The position numbers and the translations under genes were made by a program. Below are positions 1 to 11,218 of a stretch of 64,000 bases of DNA, in pieces. The stretch is from Amborella trichopoda (Eukaryota; Streptophyta; Magnoliopsida; Amborellales; Amborellaceae). The stretch's first letter is position 1; each line of letters opens with the position of its first letter. The stretch is taken from positions 2,686,596 to 2,750,595 of the forward strand of contig NW_006499563.1 of NCBI RefSeq assembly GCF_000471905.2, given 5' to 3'. The notes beneath the pieces are model-generated. The model saw only the letters and a list, made by a program, of their open reading frames with translations, was not told where the DNA came from and searched no databases.

Positions 1-15
1 CTCTCTCTTCTCTCT

Positions 16-50
<35 letters not shown>

Positions 51-226
51 CTCTCTTCTCTCTCTCTTCTCTCTTCTCTCTCTTCTCTCTCTTCTACTCT
101 TTCTATCTCTCTTCTCTCTTTCTCTCTCTCTTCTCTCTCGTTCTCTCTCTTCTCTCTCTTTCTCTCTTCTCTCTTTCTCTCTTCTCTCTCTCTTCTTTCT
201 CTTCTCTCTTCTCTCTCTCTCTTATT
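1..226. repeat. CT-rich low-complexity tract
   Basis: Nearly pure pyrimidine sequence made of CT and TTCTCT runs of varying length. No gene is visible. It grades into the minisatellite that follows, whose units also end in CT-rich spacers. Confidence 0.95.
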
Positions 227-1010
227 CTGTCAACTGACAAGGCCCTGTGCTAATTGGTTTTCTCTCTCTTGTCAACTGACAAGGCCCTGTGCTAATTGGT
301 TTTCTCTGTCTTCTTCTATCAACTGGCGAGGCCCAACATCAATTGGTTTCTCTCTCTTCTTTTGTCAACTGGCGAGGCCCAATGCTGGTTCATCGTTTCT
401 CTCTTCTTTTATCACCTAGCAAGGCCCAACACCGATTGGTTTTCTCTCTCTTCTTTTGTTAATTGGCGAGGCCCAGCGTCGGTTGGTCTTCTCTCTCTTC
501 TCTTGTCAACTAGTGAAGCCCAGTGTCAGTTGGTCTTCTCTCTTCTTCTATCAATCGGTGAGATCTAGCACTGATTGGTTTTCTCTCTCTTCTTCCATCA
601 GTCGGTGAGACTTAACGTAGGTTGGTCTTCTCTTTCTTCTTCTATCAGTCGACGAGACCTAGCGCCAGTCGGTCTTCTCTCTCTTCTTCTACCAGTTGGC
701 GAGACCTAGCGTCGGTTGGTTGTCTCTCTCTTCTTCCATCAATCGGTGAGACCTAGTGTCAGTTGGTCTTCTCTTTCTTCTTCTATGAGTCGGTGAGACT
801 TGGAGCCGGTTTGTCTTCTTTCTCCCCTTTTGTCAGTCGGTGAGACCTAGCGCCGCTAGTGTTCTCTTTATTTGTCTGTTAGTTGGCTAGACTTAATGCC
901 AGTTGGTTCTCTTCCTCTCTTCTCATCTAACACAGTTGGTGAAGCCTAGCACTGACTGCTTTTTCTCTCTCCCATCTCTTGAAGCAGTCGGCGATGTCTA
1001 GCGTCGATTG
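227..1010. repeat. Minisatellite, about 57-bp unit
   Basis: About 13-14 imperfect units. Each has a core like TCAACTGGCGAGGCCCA, then a variable GCnnnnATTGGT part and a CT-rich spacer. Later units drift to TCGGTGAGACCTAGCG. The continuous reading frame across part of it is a product of the repeat, not a gene. A second CT-rich tract follows to about 1110. Confidence 0.85.
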
Positions 1011-1110
1011 CATCTCTTCTTCCTTCTTCTCCCTCCTCTCTTCTTTCTTCTCCCTCCTCTCTTCCTTCTTCTCTCTCCTTCTGTCTATTCCCTTCTTCTC
1101 TTTAACCATT

Positions 1111-1354
1111 CCTCCGCTACTCTTTCATCCGAACAAGAAGGATTGAGGTGAGCATCTCATGGCAATCCTATCATCTAGCCGAAATGTTGTTGCATCAGGT
1201 TCGCTTGGCCCACTTTACTACCACGACAGACCGACCATCGTGCGATGCTAGTCGAAATTGGCAATAGCGTCTAATAGCAATTCTGTGAGCCAGTCTTAGT
1301 TTATCGAGCCCGATTCGCTACCACGTTATGCTAATTATCCACCAACCTAATCAC
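1111..1354. other. Unclassified spacer
   Basis: Mixed-composition sequence between the CT-rich repeat and the LTR. No coding or repeat signal is seen. If the LTR inserted into the copia fossil, this should be copia-flanking DNA, but no copia gag similarity is visible here. Confidence 0.4.
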
Positions 1355-2711
1355 TGTTATGACCTTCTTGCTTGGTCAAATTCTTCTCCCCCCCCCCCCC
1401 TTTCTTTCTTCTTTCTGAATACGCATACTTGCGTATGTTATCAAAGAGGAAAAGGGTGAGGCCTGACCCACCTGTCCCATAACCTTTGCCATATATGTGT
1501 GTGATTGCAGGAAAGCAGAAAATAATAAGAATACGAGCCAAGGGAGGCGATTTCGAACCAGTTTCATTATTGAGTGGCTTTCTTCGTGATCTAAGAGGGC
1601 ACCCACGCAAGTCAGCCTGAGTAAGTCCCAAACCTACCTTTTAAATTCCTCTCTCACCGGTTGGTAACAACTGCCCCCGTTTTCGAACGAGGTTCCTGAG
1701 AGAACGATCTCACAAACGTCTTGAGTCTCTCTTGAAACCCGAGACGTGTGCCGCCCGATCATCCAATATCCAGAGGGCGAGATCGAGGCACCTAATCAGT
1801 CATGTCTTGCAAGGCCACCGCCTATAAAAAGCCCCAAAGTGCGTTGGGGAATGTGTGTGTGTGTGTGTGAAGGCATTACAAAATGGGTTATCCATTTATC
1901 ATTGTTTTCCTTCATGAGTGATGGTAGAAGTCCTAAGAAATGGAATTAGCTTGGCTTGATGAATAGGGCTTCTACTTCGAGAGTAGGCGATATTAGGATT
2001 GCTTGTGGTTGATACGTGTTTGCTTGATTTATTGATCTATTATTATGCTCATGATGGAGAGATTTGATGAACTGCTAGTTCATATGATATCTGATATCTT
2101 ATTTTCGATTGCTTCACTATGAAAGGGATCACTCACAACACATTGCTACTAAAATTGTGATACATGACTCCATGTTGTAAGACTTGCATGAACCTGGAGT
2201 ACAGTTAGGAATTACTATATGTAGGCAAGAATACATGGCACCTTGATGTACTTATTGAGCTTCATAGCTCACTCCTTTAACTTGCATCTGTGTAGAGTGG
2301 TAGCTTGAGGATTGTGAACGAGCGATTTGGTGATCGTGGCTGGCAGTTGGAGCCCCGTACTCTTTGTGAAGGCTTCTTATTAATTGTATATTTTATACGG
2401 CAGTTTGGCCATGCAGTTATTGTTTGTATTAACGTCATGTAAATGTTATTCGGCCTTTGAAGCCTTTGACATATTTGTAATACCTTTGGATCTCTTTTGA
2501 TATATATGCAGTCCGAAACTTGGTTGTCCAGTTTTATTTTGTGGTTGCGAGATTGGAGTTTTGTTTTTCTTTCGTGGTTTGCTTTGATTCCTTTTTCTTA
2601 AAGCATTGAGCGCACTCCCACCTGAGTGGCATTCTCTACCTTTAGTCGCAGTTCCGCAGCCTGTTGCCCTCCGACAAGTATGATAGGACAGTAGGGGGCG
2701 GGGTCATGACA
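1355..2711 (+). mobile_element. Solo LTR, Ty3/gypsy-type (fossil)
   Basis: A 1357-bp block starts TGTTATGACC and ends GGTCATGACA, near-perfect inverted LTR ends of the TG...CA type. It is flanked by ATCAC (1350-1354) and ATTAC (2712-2716), a 5-bp target duplication with one mismatch. A TATA box lies about 470 bp inside, followed by transcribed-region-like sequence and the motif TTATTGAGCTTCATAGCTCA that is common in plant gypsy LTRs. No internal region is attached, so it reads as a solo LTR left by LTR-LTR recombination. A diverged relative lies on the minus strand at about 20133-23160. Confidence 0.7.
1823..1830 (+). promoter_or_regulatory. TATA box of the gypsy-type LTR
   Basis: TATAAAAA about 470 bp into the LTR, followed by GC-richer sequence and a short TG run. 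The position suits the U3/R boundary of a retrotransposon LTR and supports plus-strand orientation. Confidence 0.5.
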
Positions 2712-5700
2712 ATTACCAACCTTGGAACAATAATAAAAGACATAATGTTGAAAATAAAAACGAGAAGCCTATACACAATGGACCCAAGGGGCATGTTTCA
2801 TTTGTGGGAAGATGGGACACTTTAAATTCTAATGCCCGAACAAGGGGGTACCCAAGACACCCAACCAAGGTCGTGACTACTTGTGTGTAGTAGTTGATTG
2901 TTTAATACCTAATGTGTTTATTGATGATTGGTGGCATATATTCAGGTCTAGAGAGGGCTTTGTGCAGTTTAAAGAGCTTATAGTTGGGGAACATGTCATC
3001 TTTATGGACACTGATTCTAAGTCTAATGTATTGGGTATTGGTATTTATAAATTAGTCATCCCAAATGGGAACTTCTTGCTCTTTTCTGATACTCTTTATG
3101 CTCCTTTCATGTGATGTAACTTGCTGTCAGTCAGGAGGCTTGATGTCAATGGATATGAAATTCATTTCAAGGATGGGAAAGTTTCAATTGAGATTAATAG
3201 GAAAATCATTGTATGGGGGAAAGCTTGAGGGGATATGTATTTACTTGATAAAATAAATGAAATTTTATCTTCTTCTGCTTACTTGAATGTGTGTGATGAT
3301 GAAACTTCTTTTTTGTGACATATATGTTTGGGTCATACTAGTAGAAATAGAACTTCTAGACTGGTTAATGATGACTTAATTCCTAAAATGAAGAATTTAG
3401 ATTTTAAAAAATGTGAACCATGTTTATCTGGTAAAATGAGTAGAAAACCTTTTGGTAAAGCAATTAGATCATATGATATATTGTCTATTATACATTCTGA
3501 TATTTGTAGGCCACATAATGTAAAAACACATAGGGGTATGGAGTATTTTATTTCATTCATTGATGATTATTCGAGATTCAGTTATATTTATCGGATTAGT
3601 TAGAAAATCTGACGCACTTGAAATGCTCAAAGAATTTAAATTAAAAGTTGAAAACCAATTAGATAAAAGAATTAAAATCCTTGAAACAGACAGAGAAGGG
3701 GAATATTGTTCTAACTTATTTGATATATTATGTAAAAAAAATGGGATAATACACCATAAGACCATGCCCCACACACCCCAACAAAATGGTATTGTTGAAA
3801 GGCGTAACCGAACTTTTATGGAAATAGTGCGATCAATGATGAGTCACGCTAACTTGTCCTTAATGTTTTGGGGTTAAGCATTGCATACTGCTATGTATAT
3901 TTTATACCGAGTTCCCTCAAAATCTGTAGAGAAAACACCTTATAAGTTATGAACTGAACGTAAACTTCGATTGGAACATTTAAAAATTGGGGTTGTGATG
4001 CTCATGTACTTATGCCGAGCCATGAGAAATCTAAGTTGCAAGCTAAAACTAGAAAATGCTCATTCATATGACACTCTGATGCTTCTAAGGGTTATAGGTT
4101 TATGACCATGAGACCAAAATTTTGGTTTAATCTAGAGATGCACATTTCTTAGAAGAACATATAGAAAAAGGCAAACTTTTTCTTATAGATATACATGAAT
4201 TAGACAATAACAAAGGAGTAAATAAAAACATAGAAAATTTTGAACCTAATGTACAAAATCTTGATAACTACAAAGATAGTGGGAGTGATACATTGGAACT
4301 TACTAATGTAGATGACAGTGAACCTGGGAGAAGTTCTAGAAACAGAAGAGCACTATATCATTAGAACCATATCAAAGTTTTATTTGCATGGACACTTTAG
4401 ACTAATACTATAACTTTGCTTGTCAAGATATTCCTGAACCATCCAATTGTAAAAAAGCCATTAATTCTGATGAATCTGATATTTGGAATAATGTTATGAA
4501 TGAAGAAATGGATTCTATAACTAAAAACCATGTATGGGAGTTGGTAGATTTGCCTGGTGGGAGAAAACCCATTAGTTGCAAATGGATATTAAAAAGAAAA
4601 CTCAAAGTTGATGTAGTATAGATAAATATAAAACATGACTTGTTGCTAAAGGGTATAACCAAAAGGAATGTATAGATTGATACTTTTTCTCTAGTACTAA
4701 GACTTCTTTCTATTAGAATTTTGATATCTATTGTGGCTAACCTTGATTTAGAATTGTTTCAAATGGATATTAAAACTACATTTCTCAATGGAAATTTAAA
4801 TGAAGAGATATACATGTTACAACCTGAAGGATATATTGTTGAAGGCAAAGAAAATAAAGTATGCAAACTAATTAAAATCACTATATGGATTGAAGCAATC
4901 TTCTAGACAATGGCATTTAAAATTTCATGATGCAATTATGAAACTTGGTTTTGTTTCTAATGACAGTGATCGTTGTATTTATATTAAGATTAATGAGAGT
5001 AAGATAGTGATATTGTCTTTATATGTAGATGATATTTTGATTACTGGAAATGACATAGATATGATTAATGAAACAAAATCATGGTTGAAACATAATTTTG
5101 AAATGAAAGATAAGGGGGTTGCATCATATGTTTTAGGAATTGAAATTACAAGAGATAGATAAAATAGGATGCTCAACTTATCTCAAGAACATTATTTAGA
5201 ATTTGTTCTTAAGAATTTTAAAATGTATTTATGCAAGCCACCCCTATTGATAAAGCAATTAATTATCCATTGATTTATGTCCTACTAATAATAATGATGA
5301 TATGAGAAATATTCCATATGCTCAAGCGATTGGGTGCATTAATTATGATGTGTCATGCACTAGGGTAGGTCTATGTTTTGCTGTTGGACTTGTTAGCAGG
5401 TATCAAATAAACCCCGGAATGATATACTGACAAGCAGTAAAAAGGATTTTAAGATATATCCCAAGAACAAAGAAATCAAGTTGCACTATCAAGGTTCTTC
5501 CCTTAGGCCTCAGGGTTTCTCTGATGCAGATTGGAGTGGTGACTATGACGATAGTAAATCCACTTCGGGTTTCATTTTCACACTTGGTGGAGGTGTTGTA
5601 TCATGGTGCAGTCAAAAACAAGATTGTAATGCTTTATCAACCATAGAAGAAAAATATGTGGTTTGCAGTTTAGGATCACAAGAGGTTGTTTGCTTGAGAA

Positions 5701-6822
5701 ATTTCCTCATGGATTTAAAGTTGAAATGCTTTGAAAATTGGCTTATAAACATGTTATATGATAATCAAGCAGCTAGTGCCGCTCTCAAGGATTCAAAAAT
5801 AAACTCTAAATCCGAGCACATTTGCAGGAGGTACCCCCATATTCGAGATATAGTGGAATATGGAAATATAACAGTTGATTATAAACCTTCAAATGAGAAG
5901 ATTGCAGATCCATTGACTAAGGCTTTGAGCCGAAAAATTTTCGAGAAGCATATAGAAGCTATGGGACTGAAATAAATCCAAATGGAAATCCAATAATGGT
6001 TCATAAAATTATATTGGTGGGTATATAGAAATCCCAAGTAAAAAACATTAGGCAATGATGTCAAAGAGCCTTCAGGCTAGGTATATGGAAATCTCATGCA
6101 GAAAGCAAAAGGCAATGTCATGTATAAGAAGTTAAAGGGCCTTCAGTCCAAGTAGGAGATGTTAGAAATATGGCCTATCAGGCCCTTTTATCACAGAAAT
6201 TTATTTTTCAATAATGGTACAAAAGCCATATTGTATAGTATATGTGAAATCCCATTGGTTGACATGAGGCAATGTCATATACTAAGATCCATTTTGGAGC
6301 TTTTATATAGGATGTTGTACTGAAGGGAAAACCCAGAGTCGCTGGAGGGAAAACCTAGCTTTTATTAATGATGTACAAAATTATTTAATTTCTAAATATC
6401 TTTTATCAAATAGTATGAATGCTTGGATGACATCCTATTATGTGAGTCATTAGTACACCAATGACATGTTTAGCTCATTATATAAGATTAACAATTTAGT
6501 GACAATTTGTTAATCCTAATTGGCTACACTTAAGACAATTAAGGTAGGAGTTATACTTGGATCTCAACTCCTATAGACCATGAATTTGAGAGTTATAAAA
6601 GATGGTTCTTTATCCCTCAAGTAATAGAAGATAGAGAATGATGGAAAATTGGTGGAGGAGATTCACCAAGAGGACTCTAAAGGGTAGCCTGTCACCGGAT
6701 GGCTTGGTCTATAGATTTTGGTATGGAACCTTAAGTCCCTTGTGTGATTTAAGGACAGATCCGAGCAAGTTATTTATCGATTTTATTTATTTATTGATTG
6801 ATTTTTATTATTGGGACTAACA
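2712..6822 (+). mobile_element. Ty1/copia retrotransposon fossil, 5' end missing
   Basis: Remnants appear in the copia order. A gag zinc knuckle (CFICGKMGHF) lies near 2790-2830, protease-region sequence at 2881-3114 and the integrase zinc-binding/pre-integrase part near 3300-3430. The integrase core is at about 3490-3900 (HTPQQNGIVERRNRT), reverse transcriptase at about 4430-5180 (QMDIKTTFLNG and the YVDDI box) and RNase H at about 5330-5975 (DADWSG, DNQAA). A purine-rich tract and a 3' LTR (6160-6822) close it. It is broken in many places, about ten by eye. The 5' end is missing and the gypsy-type LTR abuts it. Family assignment is strong. Confidence 0.9.
6160..6822 (+). repeat. 3' LTR of the copia fossil
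   Basis: Starts TGTTAG just after a purine-rich AGTAGGAGA stretch and ends CTAACA, a perfect 6-bp inverted end pair, 663 bp long. The matching 5' LTR is absent, so age cannot be read from LTR divergence. Confidence 0.75.
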
Positions 6823-6844
6823 GAAACAAAGGATTATATGACTT

Positions 6845-6960
6845 TCTCATACCAATAATATGTGATCCTAGAAGGAGATTCAACTAATGTTATTGCATAG
6901 TGCAAGTCAAATGGTAGAGTTACTTGGGTAAGAAGGTCCATTAAGGACGGGATAAAAAAT
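6845..6960 (+). pseudogene. Possible LINE-type RNase H fragment
   Basis: A short stretch reads like ILEGDSTNVIA followed by GRVTWVRRSIKD. This resembles the RNase H-like segment (EGDS motif) at the C-terminus of plant LINE polyproteins or of stand-alone plant RNase H-like genes. It has at least one stop and no other LINE domain beside it. The call rests on this small motif only. Confidence 0.25.
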
Positions 6961-7240
6961 CGTATAGGTAACAAGGATACATTGTTTTGCAAATCAATAG
7001 AGAAAGGAACCACGCAAAACAATAGAGAAAAGAACCACCTTGAAGATACACTCGCTATAAGAGTGTGTATACAAGAAGGTGATTTAAGGTTGAGTTTCTT
7101 ATATTCATCTTCCCCCCTTTGAATGGAAATTTTTTCATTTTGCCCTTTGGATTTTATTTCTATGTATATAGAACATGATTGTAACAATAAAAGGTCGAAA
7201 TATTTATGTTGGAAATCCATATACTTGGAGCTCTAGAAAT

Positions 7241-8247
7241 AGTGCAGATCTCAAGGTTTGTCAAGAAGTAAAAAAAATAGTGCAAACAAAAATGTAAAAA
7301 AAAACACATTTTTTATATGAAAAAATTATTTTTTATTTTTCAACTTTATTTTTCCAAATTCATCGTATTCAAGCTCATGAACCTATAAATTTGTTATCAT
7401 TAAATCCATCCATATGATGAAACTTGAAAAGGAAGACAAATACAAATAAATGTGTTAGCTAACGCATCATAACCTCATCCTTTTCTCAAACTCAATAAGG
7501 ATGAACTTCTTTTCCAAGTGGTTAGAAATTATACCCCATAATTCTTAGTTTCCAAAAGAGGTCGGAGGTCTGGACCCTTGTCTCAGAAAAACGCACAATA
7601 CCACTTTTTAGTAGTGTTTCATAATTGTTTTCAGTGCAAATTTGAGTGATTTTCAAGCGAAAATCCCCCAAATTGATGCCACCAACTAGTTAATCTAAAA
7701 ATAGTAGAGATCTCGAATTGCAACCTAGAGGACGATCCGCTCATGCGGACAAACATTCCCATAGATTTTCGACAAAGCCAACACCATCTTTACACGAAAA
7801 TATTAAGTAAATGCAACTGAAACTAAGATATATCCAAGAATAATTAAAAGGGAATAAAATATAAACTTACCTGCTTGGCCAGTTTGCCCGGGACTACTGA
7901 AGTTCGAAGCTTCGATTGTATCAGGACTGCGGCTTTGTTTACACCGTCTGTCTTGGCATTGGTTGAAGTGTTTGTTCTAGATTCCTAGGTTAGGGTATTC
8001 CTAGTTCTAATATTTGGAGGGCTGAAGTATGGACTTTTCTAATGCAATTTATTGTTCTTCTCCCTCCTAAAGTTCTAAGTATATCACTTCATTCATTTAT
8101 GTATCTCCTAAGCATGTGGACTAAGTGACTTAAGTGACCAACCTTCAAGAGGTTGTACCCTTTTATAAATGGCCAAGTTGAAAAAGGGATCGGGATACTC
8201 ATCTATCCAGTTGAAATCATGTGCTAAAATTATGCCAGACAAAGCAT
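7241..8247. other. No recognisable feature
   Basis: About 1 kb of AT-rich, unique-looking sequence. Short open frames show no family motif and no terminal repeats are seen. Confidence 0.4.
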
Positions 8248-8309
8248 TAGACGACACGAGACGTGTCATCTAGGTCAATCTGGCCTAGATGACATAATTG
8301 TGTCGTCTA
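8248..8309. repeat. Short hairpin inverted repeat
   Basis: The left arm TAGACGACAC plus TGTCATCTAGG pairs with CCTAGATGACA plus TGTCGTCTA, with small internal mismatches and a loop of about 7 bp. Variants of the ACGACAC and GTGTCGT words recur for another 100 bp. It could be a foldback remnant; no function is visible. Confidence 0.6.
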
Positions 8310-8714
8310 GTATGCGTCAACCAAAAACAAAAGCTTGGCATCAAATGGCCCAAACGACATGAGATGTGTTGTTTTTGTCAAATTTGTGATGTGTTGTCTG
8401 GGTCAAAGACAACCAGAATAACGGGATTTCGGTTCTTGTCATCATTCCTGTGTTGTTGGATGATTATTATCTCACTTTTGAATTTAAGCGCTATCCATAT
8501 ACTGTATTTTTATTATTTTCAAATTTAAATGAGTATGAACTAGGGACTATAGAACATGGTGTTTGTGGTTTAAGATCTTATGAGATAGTGTGGTCCTAAG
8601 GGTTTTCTAAATTTTTCTACAACTAAGAAAATAAAAGAAATTTGCCAAATTAAAAAAATGGGTTTCCATGGTGAGAGGCAAAAAAGTAGATACTGCCGAC
8701 ATTTAAGACCTATG

Positions 8715-8925
8715 AGACTAGGTGAAAACCCTGAGACTAGGGTTTTAAAAATTGACGAATCGCAATGGACTCGCCCGAGTCGACACGAGAATCGATCACC
8801 CCGTGTTGCCCCATGTCCATTCTCTGTGAGACTGGGTGAAAACCCTGAGACCAGGGTTTTAAAAATCGGCGAGTCGCAATGGACTCGCCCGAGTCGACAC
8901 GGGAATCGGTCATCCCGTGTTGATT
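8715..8925. repeat. 114-bp tandem duplication with hAT-end-like motif
   Basis: Two copies, starting at 8715 and 8829, each contain a stretch like CAGGGTTTTAAAAATCGGCG followed by GAGTCGCAATGG and CGCCCGAGTCGACACG. The CAGGGTTTTAAAA start looks like a hAT-type terminal inverted repeat. A similar stretch lies at 61755. Open frames on both strands here follow the duplication and are not credible genes. Confidence 0.65.
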
Positions 8926-9248
8926 CTTCTATAAAACAGGGAATTGCCCAATCCAAGAAGACAATCGGTGATTTTGAACAGTGAATCGCTCCAATTACGT
9001 CATAAATCGAGATTTCCATATGCTTTGTGAAGTCACAGGGCGAGTCCTTAACTGAGTATATTTTGGTAATTTTGTTCAAAATATGACCATAGGCGTACCC
9101 TTTCTCTCTATCGCGCTAACATTAAAGCTTTTGTAAAGATATTTATACCATGTAAATTTTCTCCAATTCTTCGATGTGGGACTTGCGCTAAGCGATATTA
9201 TGTTGAAAAGTTATTCAATATGAGTAATTATTGTAGAAGACTCTTTAA

Positions 9249-9400
9249 CAGTGCTCGAAGGGTTGTGGTGGCTAGCAGCAATGTTTCTATGTGTGACATC
9301 CCAAGCTCGAATCCCAGTTGGGATGCTATTGTGCAATTCACTTTTTGTCTTCATAAAAAAGTAATAATAATAATATCATAATAAAAAAAAAATAAAAAGA
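9249..9400 (+). mobile_element. tRNA-derived SINE remnant
   Basis: An A-box-like TGGCTAGCAGC is followed about 35 bp later by a B-box-like GCTCGAATCCC, the internal RNA polymerase III promoter layout. A short body ends in an A-rich, (ATA)-containing 3' tail (about 9350-9400). No clear target duplication was found. Alternative: chance similarity in an AT-rich area. Confidence 0.5.
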
Positions 9401-9483
9401 AGATAGGTTTATACTTTTGTCTTAAAAAAAACACTAAAATGAAGAAAATAATATCATCAAAAAAATAAAAAAACTAAACAATA

Positions 9484-9715
9484 GAGAAAATTATGTATAT
9501 ATCCGTTATATTATGCATTATTACAGATCCACCTTTCAGTTTCCGTTATTACCTCCAAGTCCGTTTTTTCACTTTCATAATGAGATTTTTTAAAAAAAGA
9601 TGATTTTACCCATTTTCGAGTGTTGAACAACCGAAATAAAAAAAAATTCGGGTTTTTCAACAACTGAAAGAGGGAATAGGTCTTTTAACCTTCCCGCTCT
9701 AACCGAAATTAGGGT
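9484..9715 (+). repeat. Left TIR of the MULE
   Basis: About 230 bp that match the reverse complement of 17845-18075. Both arms contain ATATATCCGTTATATTATGC and CACCTTTCAGTTTCCGTTAT. The inner part holds GAACAACCGAAA-type words that recur throughout the element. Confidence 0.9.
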
Positions 9716-11218
9716 TTTTGAGTGTTGAAAAATCGAAAATCCAATTTCGGATGTTCAACACCCGAAATTAGTTGGGGCTCCTTTAAAAAAAAAAAAACAG
9801 AACTGTTCTTGGGCTGTTTCGGTCGACGAACATCCGAAAATACTCCATCCCCTTCTTTTCCAATTTTTCTTACATTTTTAACCGAAATAACTATTTAAAT
9901 TTGGACACTAGTATTTTGACAGAGAAATAACGACATTTGATGCATTTTGAGTTCATTTGGCAGATTCCCAATTTGTAGCAAGGCATGTATTATTTGAGGT
10001 TTTTATAACTTTAATTTTGGGATTTTTATAACTGTGATTTTGTGGTGTTTTTTTAATTTTTGAATGATACACATGAGTTATTGATTTATGTTTGTTTATT
10101 ATTTATTGTTTAAGAATTTGTAAATTTGGGGTTATTGAGAACTTCAAATTTGGGGTTATTGAGAACTTCAAATTTGGGGTTTTATTATAAATCGATATCA
10201 ATAACTTAATATAGTTAATTGTGTTGTTGTGTCAATGCCTATGACAATATATTTTGATTATTACGAGAGATTTCTATTATGTTTTTAAGCTTTTGGATGT
10301 TGTTTGTATCATTTTTCGTTTTGAGGATTTCGTTATTCAGTATTTGAATATGGTTGTGTATTGTGGCTGTATGGAAATGAATCCATATGTAAATTGAAAT
10401 ATATAGCTTTGTGTATTATCTATTGATTACGAATTTGTAAATTTGGGGTCATTGAGAACTTCAAATTTGGGTGTTTTATTACAACTCGATATCAAATTTG
10501 GGGGTTTTATTAGTTGAATGGGTTTGTGTTTTTGTGACTGTATGTAAATGAATCCATCTGTAATTTGAAATGTTTTGTGATTGTATGCAAATGAATCCAT
10601 CTGTAATTTGAAATATATTGCTTAATGTAACACCCTTTGTTATAATTGAAGATGAATGACTTATGCTATGTTGGAGTTGTAATTTCAAACTAAGTAGCTT
10701 AATATGGATTTTTGTATGTTGTTGGATGTTGTTGTTTACATTTTGTTATAAATAACATTTGAGTTATAATTAAAAGCAAACAACAATAGTTGTTTTTATT
10801 TCTTCCCCTTTTAACCAATCTTTTAGTTGTATGAAATGGAGTTATAATGAATGGATGTGGGTTCTGTAATTCAATATTTATTATAGCATAAATTTTGATT
10901 AGGCATATAGATGGTATAAAGATGTATAGGTACACTGTCGTGGTTATCATATAAGAACAAAATTTTTGCCTTTTATACTTCATGCGCATTCCATTGTTAT
11001 TGATATATGATTTACTGATATATGGATTACATACAAGCACATTCCACTGTTAGTGATATATGATTTACTCATATATGGATTACATACGAGTTGCAAATGT
11101 GTTAGTAACTCTATTTATAGTTGGATATGTAAATTTATTATCTCATTATTGTCTTAGAGTAGCAATGCATATGAAAATGCATGATGAAATTTTAATATGC
11201 ATGATGAGTTATTGTTGT

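Noticed and set aside
296-568. Open frame in the minisatellite
   Set aside because: Repetitive Leu/Ser/Phe-rich translation caused by the 57-bp unit and CT spacers.
8570-9079. Overlapping frames on both strands at 8570-9079
   Set aside because: They follow the 114-bp duplication; the internal peptide repeat is a result of it.
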